Positions 1 to 4,955 of a DNA stretch of 10,964 nt are shown here, piece by piece. The position numbers and the translations under genes were made by a program. Within the stretch, counting starts at the first letter, position 1; each line of letters begins with the position of its first letter. Origin of the DNA: Patescibacteria group bacterium (GTDB lineage: Bacteria; Patescibacteriota; Patescibacteriia; UBA9934); assembly GCA_018818445.1 (NCBI GenBank), contig JAHISC010000042.1, positions 1-10,964 on the forward strand, in the 5' to 3' direction. The notes below the pieces were generated by a model. That model worked only from the letters and a program-made list of their open reading frames with translations, did not search any database and was not told where the DNA came from.

Positions 1-61
1 GAACATTTGGATTCTTTAATAGCTCCTCGATTTCTTCCTTGGTGAATCTTTGGTTACTCAT
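1..61 (-). CDS. IS3-family transposase OrfA, N-terminal fragment (runs off window)
   Basis: The ATG at 61-59 opens a frame reading MSNQRFTKEEIEELLKNPNV, after which the window ends. The RFTKEEIEELLKNPNV stretch resembles the start of IS3-family first-frame proteins, which carry a helix-turn-helix that binds the element's ends. Twenty residues are too few to test the helix-turn-helix itself. An in-frame ATG lies three codons upstream at 70-68. The later one is preferred because MSNQRF is closer to what I recall of family starts. No Shine-Dalgarno sequence is visible. If complete, the second frame (the DDE integrase) would follow beyond position 1, normally reached by programmed -1 frameshifting. 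Confidence 0.65.
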   Translation of the reverse strand, partial: MSNQRFTKEEIEELLKNPNV

Positions 62-97
62 ACAAGACATGATTATTGAGTTATTTTACCAGACATC

Positions 98-127
98 AAA
101 AAGTGGACACTTTCGTGTCCACTTTTT
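98..127 (-). terminator. Perfect hairpin inside the IS end, intrinsic-terminator-like
   Basis: Bases 98-110 and 115-127 pair perfectly over 13 bp. On the minus strand the arms are AAAAAGTGGACAC and GTGTCCACTTTTT, closed by a GAAA loop, a stable GNRA tetraloop. The downstream arm ends in five T residues, so it has the form of an intrinsic terminator for transcription leaving rpsI. The upstream arm is also the inner part of the insertion sequence's terminal repeat, so the hairpin belongs to the element. Its likely role is to stop outside transcription from entering the transposase gene. It may also be the working terminator of the ribosomal operon. Confidence 0.7.
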
Positions 128-175
128 GGGGTACGGTTCAGTATGGGTGTTCTTTATTATCTGTGTAATCCGTGT

Positions 176-571
176 TTAACGCTTTCTCCACTGAGTTGCT
201 CGACGTGCGCCTCGAAGTCCAAATTTCTTTCGTTCCTTCTTTCGAGCGTCTCGAGTCAATAAACCTTCTGCTTTAATTGTTGCTTTAAGTACTTCATCTG
301 CCTGTACTAGAGCGCGTGCAATACCCAGCTTAGTAGCATCGGCTTGTCCAGTTAGACCACCACCGACTACTCGTACAGTGATATCAACACTTTCTTTCTT
401 ACCAACAGCAACAAGAGGAGCTAGTACTTTTTGACGAGCACTGTCGTTTTTAAAATAATCTTCAAAATCACGATCATTTATAGTGATCTTGCCTTTTCCA
501 CCTGGATACAAGCGAACTTGAGCCGTGGATGTTTTGCGTCGTCCAACGCTTTGGAAATACTTTTCAGCCAT
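176..571 (-). CDS. rpsI: 30S ribosomal protein S9
   Basis: The gene encodes a 131-residue S9, full length for the family. The product is a small-subunit head protein whose C-terminal tail reaches the P-site tRNA. The N-terminal GRRKTSTAQVRLYPGGKG stretch and the central VRVVGGGLTGQADA stretch are S9 signatures. The tail ends in KFGLRGARRATQWRKR, keeping the basic end and final Lys-Arg that contacts tRNA. The Ala-Thr-Gln-Trp stretch departs slightly from the usual Ala-Pro-Gln-Phe. It starts two bases after the rplM stop, the usual L13-S9 pairing, and is the last gene of the cluster. No Shine-Dalgarno sequence precedes the ATG; the upstream bases are AT-rich. Confidence 0.97.
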   Translation of the reverse strand: MAEKYFQSVGRRKTSTAQVRLYPGGKGKITINDRDFEDYFKNDSARQKVLAPLVAVGKKESVDITVRVVGGGLTGQADATKLGIARALVQADEVLKATIKAEGLLTRDARKKERKKFGLRGARRATQWRKR

Positions 572-573
572 AT

Positions 574-921
574 TTAGGAAATCATGAGTCGCTTCATTCT
601 ATCATTGCGAAGCTTATTCTTTGGAAGCATTCTGGAAACCGCGAGTCGCAGCACCTCTGCCGGGTCTTCTTGAAATAACTTTCCCATTACCTTCTCTTTA
701 ATACCTCCCGGGTGAAGGGTGTGGTGGAAATATTTCTTTTGATCCAGCTTATTACCAGTTATCTTCACTTCTTTAATGTTAACAACCTGAACTGTATCAC
801 CAAAATCAATATGAGGCTGGTAATCCGCCCTGTGCTTTCCCATTAAGTGCATTGCGATATCAGTTGCCATTCTCCCTAGCACCTGACCTTTTGCATCTAC
901 TTTGTAAACTTCTCTTTGCAT
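574..921 (-). CDS. rplM: 50S ribosomal protein L13 (short form)
   Basis: L13 is an early-assembly large-subunit protein that binds 23S rRNA. The family signature is clear: MQREVYKVDAKGQVLGRMAT at the start, then MGKHRADYQPHIDFGD, a TGNKLDQKKYFHHTLHPGG stretch and the AVSRMLPKNKL region. The ATG at 921-919 is chosen. The frame is open upstream to a TTG at 945, but that would add eight atypical residues and overlap rplQ, whereas the ATG lies one base after the rplQ stop. The protein is then 115 residues, against about 140-150 in most bacteria. The C-terminus stops at KRLMIS just after the MLP-K-K helix, so the usual tail of about 15-20 residues is missing. Function is probably normal, because the core is intact. 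Confidence 0.95.
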   Translation of the reverse strand: MQREVYKVDAKGQVLGRMATDIAMHLMGKHRADYQPHIDFGDTVQVVNIKEVKITGNKLDQKKYFHHTLHPGGIKEKVMGKLFQEDPAEVLRLAVSRMLPKNKLRNDRMKRLMIS

Positions 922-922
922 A

Positions 923-1273
923 TTAAACAAGTTCAATTTGTGCAATATCAGCTCCGTCTCCTTGTCTGTGTCCGAGCTTAGTAATGCGTGTATAACCTCC
1001 GTCTCGATCCTTATATTTTGGCGCGATCACGTCCAATAGTTTATTTACTGGCTGCTCTGTAGTAAAGAATGCCAGTAATTGACGACGTGCGGCTAAATCT
1101 CCCTTTTTAGCTTTGGTAATTAAACGAGCTACAACCCGTCTTACGGCTTTTGCTTTAGCCTGTGTAGTCTTAATAGACTCGTAAACAACCAAACTCGTTG
1201 CTAAGTCACGTAACATAGCATTTCGGGCTGTCGCATTTCGTCCAAGTGTTTTAGTCGTCTGTCTGTGACGCAT
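923..1273 (-). CDS. rplQ: 50S ribosomal protein L17
   Basis: The gene encodes 116 residues, the usual bacterial length. The product is a large-subunit protein near the peptide exit tunnel. It opens with MRHRQTTKTLGRNATARNAM, close to the canonical L17 start, and continues with LRDLATSLVVYESIKTTQAKAK. It closes with the conserved GGYTRITKLGHRQGDGADIAQIELV stretch. It begins nine bases after the rpoA stop, the standard rpoA-rplQ arrangement, and ends one base before the rplM ATG. Translation is therefore likely coupled along rpoA-rplQ-rplM-rpsI. The ATG has no Shine-Dalgarno sequence and follows an AT-rich leader. Confidence 0.97.
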   Translation of the reverse strand: MRHRQTTKTLGRNATARNAMLRDLATSLVVYESIKTTQAKAKAVRRVVARLITKAKKGDLAARRQLLAFFTTEQPVNKLLDVIAPKYKDRDGGYTRITKLGHRQGDGADIAQIELV

Positions 1274-1282
1274 ACAAATAAT

Positions 1283-2089
1283 TTATTCTTCGTCAGATTC
1301 CTCTGATTTATCTTCCTCCAATGCTGGCTCAGCTTCAACTTCTTCTGTCTCTTCAGCTAATTCTTGAGAAGCCTCAATTTTCTCAGTTAAAGCTGCATTA
1401 TTCAGTTGACCCTGAATCCAGTTGTAGTGATTAAGCAATATTTCAGTTGCGCTCTCAACAGCTTCTTCAGGAGCAAGAGATCCATCAGTTAAAATTGTCA
1501 TGATGAGCTTGTCATAGTTGGTGATTTCTCCAACTCGAGTATTTTCCACATGAACTGATACATTTACTACTGGACTAAATAAGGAATCAATTCCCATTAA
1601 TCCGAGTTCACCAGAAGCCTCTCTCTCTTCGGTTGGAGAATAACCTCTGCCACGACCAACTGTAATTTCCATTTCAAGTTTTGCATCCTTTGAAGTCATT
1701 GTAGCCAAGACAAGATCTGGATTGATGATTTCTACATCTGCGTTTGCTCCAATTTCTTTTGCAGACACTTCGCCTTCCTTGCCTGATACACTAAGTTTTA
1801 AAATAACTTGCTCGTCCGTGTGAACCTTTAGACGTAACTGCTTTAGGTTCAAAACTATCTCCAAGACGTCTTCTTTGACACCTTCTACAGCCGAAAATTC
1901 GTGCTGCACACCTTGAATTTTAACCGCGGTAACTGCCGCTCCCTCCAATGAAGAAAGCAACACCCGTCGTAGCGCATTTCCAACAGTCGTTCCATAACCA
2001 TGATGAAGAGGCTCGATGGTAAGAATCGACTCATTCTCCTTCTCTCCTTTTGAGAAGGACATTTTGGATGGCAAGAGGATGTTCTCCAT
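1283..2089 (-). CDS. rpoA: DNA-directed RNA polymerase subunit alpha, lacking the C-terminal domain
   Basis: The alpha subunit dimerises to start RNA polymerase assembly and holds beta and beta'. The N-terminal domain is intact over about residues 1-230. It includes EPLHHGYGTTVGNALRRVLL at the dimer interface, GVKEDVLEIVLNLK, and the late GSLAPEEAVESATEILLNHY stretch. The protein is only 268 residues, against roughly 310-330 in most bacteria. After NWIQGQLNNAALTEK it has no helix-hairpin-helix C-terminal domain. Instead, residues 242-268 form a Glu/Asp-rich tail ending KSEESDEE. The domain that normally contacts UP elements and activators is therefore absent. The stop is followed directly by rplQ, so there is no sign of a frameshift. 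The start at MENILLPSK is preferred; an ATG at codon 10 is less likely. Confidence 0.97.
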   Translation of the reverse strand: MENILLPSKMSFSKGEKENESILTIEPLHHGYGTTVGNALRRVLLSSLEGAAVTAVKIQGVQHEFSAVEGVKEDVLEIVLNLKQLRLKVHTDEQVILKLSVSGKEGEVSAKEIGANADVEIINPDLVLATMTSKDAKLEMEITVGRGRGYSPTEEREASGELGLMGIDSLFSPVVNVSVHVENTRVGEITNYDKLIMTILTDGSLAPEEAVESATEILLNHYNWIQGQLNNAALTEKIEASQELAEETEEVEAEPALEEDKSEESDEE

Positions 2090-2107
2090 AAAATATAATT
2101 AATTCTT

Positions 2108-2746
2108 TTAACGTGAGTAAAACTCAACGATTAGTTTAGGATCGTAAACTTCCTTCAATTCTTCGCCTTCTGGAAGACTGACAACCTTTCCGTTCATAAC
2201 TGCTTCATCTAGGTGTAGCCAACCTGGCACTGTGTGATGCTTTAAACGTTCTGAAAGGTCAATAAAAACACCTTTTTCACGCTTGTTATCACGAACAGCG
2301 ACTAAATCATCAACACGAACTCGGTAAGAAGGAACATTAACTTTCTTTCCATTAACAGTAAAAAGGCTGTGCGTTACCATCTGCCTTGCTTGAGGACGTG
2401 TTTTAGCAAAGCCCAGGCGGAATACAACGTTATCTAATCTGGTTTCCAAAAGCACACCAAGGTTCTCTGCTGAGTTTCCTGGCATGGCTGTTGCTTTTTT
2501 AAAGTAAATACGGAACTGACGCTCCATTACTCCATAAAGTCTTTTTGCCTTCTGTTTTTCACGAAGTTGCTGACCGTAAACAGAAAGACGTGAACGTCGT
2601 CCACCGGCAGCGCTATTTTTTGGATTTCCGTGCACACCAGGTGCATACGGACGTTTTTGCATGAGCTTCAAAACACTATCGCTTGTCGAAAGTGCTACGC
2701 CTTCGCGTCGGCTCATTTTTCCAATCTTGTTTAATGTCTTTCCCAT
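2108..2746 (-). CDS. rpsD: 30S ribosomal protein S4
   Basis: The gene encodes 212 residues, a normal length. S4 nucleates small-subunit body assembly on 16S rRNA and in many bacteria also represses its own operon. The N-terminal part has MSRREG and the RRSRLSVYGQQLREKQKAK region. The S4 RNA-binding domain is visible around residues 100-165 (LETRLDNVVFRLGFAKTRPQ, then HSLFTVNGKKVNVPS), and the protein ends LIVEFYSR. The zinc-binding cysteines found at the start of many S4 proteins are missing, so this is the cysteine-free type. The gene starts 15 bases after rpsK and ends 18 bases before rpoA. I could not identify the S4 autoregulatory pseudoknot. Confidence 0.97.
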   Translation of the reverse strand: MGKTLNKIGKMSRREGVALSTSDSVLKLMQKRPYAPGVHGNPKNSAAGGRRSRLSVYGQQLREKQKAKRLYGVMERQFRIYFKKATAMPGNSAENLGVLLETRLDNVVFRLGFAKTRPQARQMVTHSLFTVNGKKVNVPSYRVRVDDLVAVRDNKREKGVFIDLSERLKHHTVPGWLHLDEAVMNGKVVSLPEGEELKEVYDPKLIVEFYSR

Positions 2747-2761
2747 ATCTGTTCTTTAACC

Positions 2762-3289
2762 TTAAACGCGTCGAGGACGTCGAGCACGACATCCGTTATG
2801 CGGTACAGGAGTCAATTCATTGATTGACGTAATATTGAAACCTTTAGCATTCAAAGATCGGATAGCGCTATCGCGACCATTACCGATACCTGAAACATAA
2901 ACTGCTAATTCCTTAATTCCAAACGGTTCTGCTTTAACTGCAATACGATCAATAATCTGACTAGCTGCAAATGGAGTTGCTCGCTTTGGACCACGGAAAC
3001 CGCAATGACCTGCACTAGCCCAAGTTAAAGTATTACCATTTGGGTCAGTTATAGTAACAATCGTGTTGTTTAGGCCAGCGTGAACATAAGCTCTACCTCG
3101 TGGGACTGTCTGAGCTACACGCTTTTTGCCTTTAGCGCTACGAATGTAAGTCTTCTGTTTTGGAGCATTATCTTTTTCTTTAGCCGGTTTTGCTTCCTTT
3201 TTTTCTGAAACAGAATCTTCTACCGCTGCTGCGGTCTCGGTTACTGCATCCTCCGTCTGCAATTCATCGATTTTCTTTTCGTCTGTCAT
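2762..3289 (-). CDS. rpsK: 30S ribosomal protein S11 with an N-terminal extension
   Basis: S11 sits on the small-subunit platform next to the mRNA exit site. The S11 core begins around residue 50 and keeps the family pattern: GRAYVHAGLNNTIVTITDPNG, then TWASAGHCGFRGPKRATPFAA, VSGIGNGRDSAIRSL, and the basic end VPHNGCRARRPRRV. The whole protein is 175 residues against about 125-130 in most bacteria. The extra 45-50 residues at the front are low-complexity and rich in Lys, Glu and Ala, with acidic then basic stretches. The start is supported by its position three bases after the rpsM stop, and no better in-frame ATG lies nearer the core. The extension is probably disordered; its role is unknown. 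Confidence 0.96.
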   Translation of the reverse strand: MTDEKKIDELQTEDAVTETAAAVEDSVSEKKEAKPAKEKDNAPKQKTYIRSAKGKKRVAQTVPRGRAYVHAGLNNTIVTITDPNGNTLTWASAGHCGFRGPKRATPFAASQIIDRIAVKAEPFGIKELAVYVSGIGNGRDSAIRSLNAKGFNITSINELTPVPHNGCRARRPRRV

Positions 3290-3292
3290 AGC

Positions 3293-3679
3293 TTAGGTCT
3301 TTGAAATAATACGTCGTCCACTACCAGCAGTCTTTCTTGTATTCCCTCTCACTGTGCGGGAATTTGTTTTTGTTCTCTGACCTCTAGCTGGTAGATTTTT
3401 AGTATGTCGAGTACCTCTGTAACAACCGATTTCCTTGAGTCGCTTGATATTACTCATGGTTTCGCGACGAAGTTCACCTTCTACAGTATTTTCTTTTTCA
3501 ACAATAATTCGAATAGCGTTTTCTTGATCTGGTGTTAGATCCTGAGTTTTTATACTTTCATCAATCTGAGCCTTAGCTAGGATTTTTTGAGCTTTTGTTT
3601 GCCCAATACCATAAATATACGTGAGCGAAATCACGACTGGTTTATTAGATGGAAGTGTAACTCCTGCAATACGTGCCAT
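3293..3679 (-). CDS. rpsM: 30S ribosomal protein S13
   Basis: The gene encodes 128 residues, close to the usual length. S13 is in the small-subunit head, forms bridges to the large subunit and contacts tRNA in the P site. The start MARIAGVTLPSNKPVVISLT and the YIYGIGQTKAQKIL helix-turn-helix region are diagnostic. ETMSNIKRLKEIGCYRGTRH and LPARGQRTKTNSRTVRGNTR follow, and the tail is basic. It starts 22 bases after rpmJ and ends three bases before rpsK, in the conserved rpmJ-rpsM-rpsK-rpsD-rpoA order. No Shine-Dalgarno sequence is seen before the ATG. Confidence 0.97.
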   Translation of the reverse strand: MARIAGVTLPSNKPVVISLTYIYGIGQTKAQKILAKAQIDESIKTQDLTPDQENAIRIIVEKENTVEGELRRETMSNIKRLKEIGCYRGTRHTKNLPARGQRTKTNSRTVRGNTRKTAGSGRRIISKT

Positions 3680-3701
3680 ATTTGATAATTTCGAAATTCA
3701 A

Positions 3702-3815
3702 TTAACCCTGACGCTGCTTATGCTTCGGGTTACTGCAGACAACTCGAACGCGACCCTTACGACGAATCGTGCGGCATTCTCTGCACATTTTTTTAACTGA
3801 TGCTCGAACTTTCAT
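3702..3815 (-). CDS. rpmJ: 50S ribosomal protein L36
   Basis: The gene encodes a 37-residue protein that starts MKVRASVKKMCRECRTIRRK and ends SNPKHKQRQG. This is a full-length L36 of the zinc-binding type: Cys11, Cys14, Cys27 and His32 are all present and correctly spaced for the zinc ribbon. L36 stabilises 23S rRNA near the peptidyl-transferase region. It is in its normal position between infA and rpsM. It is separated from infA by an unusually long 143-base gap with hairpins, and from rpsM by 22 bases. No Shine-Dalgarno sequence precedes the ATG; the leader is AT-rich (TTTTAAAGAAAAT). Confidence 0.97.
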   Translation of the reverse strand: MKVRASVKKMCRECRTIRRKGRVRVVCSNPKHKQRQG

Positions 3816-3851
3816 ATTTTCTTTAAAACATTGAAAACGCTTCTGATACAC

Positions 3852-3882
3852 AATATCATCCTAAAACTTTGCGGATGATATT
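3852..3882. promoter_or_regulatory. Hairpin in the rpmJ 5' leader
   Basis: Bases 3852-3861 (AATATCATCC) and 3873-3882 (GGATGATATT) form a perfect 10-bp inverted repeat around an 11-base loop. In the operon transcript it would fold about 35 bases before the rpmJ start codon. On the minus strand it is not followed by a T-run, so it is not a normal terminator for the operon. The T-run is on the plus-strand side (3881-3885), where no gene needs it. A leader structure for regulation or RNA stability is the likeliest reading; the function is not known. Confidence 0.4.
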
Positions 3883-3923
3883 TTTAGAGCCGACATGCCT
3901 TACAATAGTCTTCTTAATTTTGG

Positions 3924-3955
3924 CCTAAAAATCGATGAGATATACTCGCGATTTT
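3924..3955 (-). terminator. Possible weak terminator or attenuator just after infA
   Basis: Starting four bases past the infA stop, the minus strand can pair AAAATCG with CGATTTT (3949-3955 and 3928-3934). An inner GAG/CTC pairing and a five-base loop complete it, and the 3' arm runs into TTTTTAGG. The stem is AT-rich with a small internal loop, so it would be weak. Partial termination here would separate infA output from the ribosomal genes downstream. This is a structural reading only. Confidence 0.35.
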
Positions 3956-3958
3956 ATG

Positions 3959-4174
3959 TCAAAATCTGTAAGTGATGCGACCCTTTGTGAGATCATACGG
4001 GCTGATCTCTACTTTGACATCGTCCCCTGGCATAATACGAATGCGAAATTTTCGCAAACGACCTGACAAGTGAGCGGTGATTTCTTGCTCATTTTCTAAT
4101 TTAACACGGAAATGTCCGCCAGGAAGTGATTCCTCGACTTTACCGCGCATTTCAATAAATTGTTTTTCTGCCAT
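3959..4174 (-). CDS. infA: Translation initiation factor IF-1
   Basis: The gene encodes 71 residues, exactly the usual length. IF-1 is an OB-fold protein that binds the ribosomal A site during initiation and helps IF-2 and IF-3. The family pattern is complete: IEMRGKVEESLPGGHFRVKL, then ITAHLSGRLRKFRIRIMPGD and VEISPYDLTKGRITYRF. It is the first gene of the ribosomal cluster. A promoter-like element lies so close that the 5' leader may be only a few bases. An AGGA 12 bases before the ATG is part of that element and is too far to be a good Shine-Dalgarno sequence. Confidence 0.97.
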   Translation of the reverse strand: MAEKQFIEMRGKVEESLPGGHFRVKLENEQEITAHLSGRLRKFRIRIMPGDDVKVEISPYDLTKGRITYRF

Positions 4175-4185
4175 AATTTAAAGGA

Positions 4186-4214
4186 ATCCTAGCAGATTAT
4201 TGAAATTTGGGCAA
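4186..4214 (-). promoter_or_regulatory. Probable promoter of the infA-rpsI cluster
   Basis: On the minus strand TTGCCC (4214-4209) is separated by exactly 17 bases from TAGGAT (4191-4186). TAGGAT is preceded by TGC, giving an extended -10 form. The spacing suits a housekeeping sigma factor. Transcription would start about five bases before the infA ATG, giving an almost leaderless mRNA. A second -10-like hexamer, TATAAC (4220-4215), lies just upstream but has no good -35 partner. Confidence 0.4.
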
Positions 4215-4291
4215 GTTATAGCGGTTTTCATTCACGGCAGAAGTGTACAATATTCATGTTTTTATGTCAATTATGCGGTGAGTGGATGATA

Positions 4292-4377
4292 GATGGTACT
4301 TTGCAGTTAATGAAAATATTTAAAAAACTACAAAAATACCAAAAAACCACTGATGGTACGTATTGCGTAAATATTTA
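4292..4377. repeat. Imperfect direct repeat pair
   Basis: GATGGTAC occurs at 4292-4299 and again at 4352-4359. Both copies are followed by TTGC (4301 and 4363) and then by AAATATTTA (4314-4322 and 4369-4377). The two copies are about 31 and 26 bases long and start 60 bases apart, with A-rich sequence between. They could be operator-like sites or a decayed duplication; nothing identifies a binding protein. Confidence 0.45.
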
Positions 4378-4429
4378 ATAAAATTCGCTAAGATTGCTAG
4401 TTTGCTTATATCTATTTCGTTTTAATTTC

Positions 4430-4467
4430 TTACACATATAAGGTCCGGCCGGACCTTATATGTGTAA
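4430..4467. repeat. Perfect 38-bp palindrome
   Basis: The half-site TTACACATATAAGGTCCGG (4430-4448) is followed at once by its exact reverse complement (4449-4467), with no spacer. The core CCGGCCGG is GC-rich and the outer part AT-rich. In RNA it would give a 17-bp stem with a GGCC loop on either strand. The flanks are also loosely inverted: ATTTCGTTTTAATT from 4414 matches the reverse complement of the bases ending at 4490, with a small insertion. Neither side has a T-run, so it is not a standard terminator. It could be a symmetric protein-binding site or a small palindromic mobile repeat. Confidence 0.9.
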
Positions 4468-4541
4468 AGTATGATAATTAGAAAAGAAATCAGCTATGTT
4501 TACATGTTTGCAGATGACTGATTCGACAACGTGCCCAACCT

Positions 4542-4568
4542 AAAACCCCGTACCACGTTACGTGGGGT
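4542..4568 (-). terminator. Probable terminator of the coiled-coil gene
   Basis: On the minus strand ACCCC (4568-4564) pairs with GGGGT (4549-4545), with a further GTA/TAC pairing inside, a two-base bulge and a six-base loop. The 3' arm runs into TTTT before AGG. It begins 23 bases after the stop of the gene at 4592-4930, the right place for its intrinsic terminator. The bulge and short T-run make it weaker than the one at 4956-4977. Confidence 0.45.
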
Positions 4569-4591
4569 CATGTGTTTATAAGCAATTTTAT

Positions 4592-4930
4592 CTAAAGTAA
4601 CGGAAATGGCTGCATAGCAAGAAGCTTCTCAGCTTCCACTAAACTTAAGCCACGATTATTTTTCAAAGTTAAAATAAGAGCATCTACTTTGCTGCCCTGT
4701 TTGCGTATTAAACTAACTAAGTCTCCACGCAAATTTGCCAGCTTGTCATCGAGATAATCCTTAGTAACCATAAGAGACTCGACTCTATTTAGACGGTGCT
4801 CCAAACCTTCGAAGTACTGATCAGCTGCCTCAAACCTGAGATCGACAGCATCAAACCTGAGATCGACATCTTCAGCGAAGATATTGATTGCCTCTAAAAT
4901 TTCACCAGTTGTAACTTCTTTATCCTTCAT
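4592..4930 (-). CDS. Small coiled-coil protein of unknown function
   Basis: The gene encodes 112 residues with no signal peptide or membrane segment, probably cytoplasmic. Residues about 15-52 are predicted by eye as a coiled coil, with two consecutive heptads VDLRFDA (22-28) and VDLRFEA (29-35) encoded by an 18-base-identical tandem repeat. The middle (VTKDYLDDKLANLRGDLVSL, 55-74) resembles small proteins I recall as common in Parcubacteria genomes; I know no function for them. The C-terminus is LSLVEAEKLLAMQPFPLL. The gene stands alone: a terminator precedes it, another follows it, and a TAATAT hexamer lies 12 bases before the ATG with no Shine-Dalgarno sequence. It may oligomerise or act as an adaptor, but no partner is indicated. 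Confidence 0.85.
   Translation of the reverse strand: MKDKEVTTGEILEAINIFAEDVDLRFDAVDLRFEAADQYFEGLEHRLNRVESLMVTKDYLDDKLANLRGDLVSLIRKQGSKVDALILTLKNNRGLSLVEAEKLLAMQPFPLL
4830..4871 (-). repeat. 21-base tandem repeat encoding a duplicated heptad
   Basis: TCAAACCTGAGATCGACA begins at 4830 and again at 4851. The two 21-base units are identical over their first 18 bases and head-to-tail. Being seven codons long, each copy adds exactly one coiled-coil heptad, so copy number can change without breaking the frame. The near identity implies a recent duplication. Confidence 0.85.
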
Positions 4931-4955
4931 ATTGATATTTATATATTACCATATC

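Larger units (their letters stand above)
1..140 (-). mobile_element. Left end of an IS3-family insertion sequence (partial)
   Basis: Read on the minus strand from 140, the sequence opens with TGAACCGTACCCC followed by AAAAAGTGGACAC. This resembles the terminal inverted repeat of IS3-family elements, which begin TGA-CC-ACCC and continue to GGACAC (recalled, not searched). About 80 bases further in, a reading frame starts whose first residues look like the first transposase frame (OrfA) of this family. The element is oriented with the ribosomal operon and lies 35 bases past the rpsI stop. The rest, including the right end and any target duplication, is outside the window. The outside flank begins GTA at 141-143 on the plus strand, so a 3-4 bp duplication starting with those bases would be expected at the far end. 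Confidence 0.72.
4175..4591. other. 417-base gene-free region upstream of infA
   Basis: No convincing reading frame or tRNA is present. From infA outward the region holds the probable infA promoter (4186-4214), an imperfect direct repeat (4292-4322 and 4352-4377), the perfect 38-bp palindrome (4430-4467), and a hairpin with a T-run that can end transcription of the coiled-coil gene (4542-4568). It is richer in AT than the genes on either side, apart from the GC core of the palindrome. An unrecognised small RNA cannot be excluded. Confidence 0.6.

Noticed and set aside
141..175. The ATCTGTGTAATCCGTG stretch after rpsI as a repeat element
   Set aside because: It looks like a phrase seen in many genomes, but only one copy is present here, so repetition cannot be shown.
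922..945. Upstream TTG start that would lengthen rplM by eight residues
   Set aside because: It would overlap rplQ and add atypical residues; the ATG at 921, one base after the rplQ stop, gives the normal L13 start.
1885..2127. Minus-strand frame of 80 codons across the rpsD-rpoA junction
   Set aside because: It overlaps the conserved start of rpoA in another frame and resembles no known protein.
4175..4591. A tRNA or known small RNA in the gene-free region
   Set aside because: No T-arm or cloverleaf pattern was found, and the structure seen is explained by the palindrome and a terminator.
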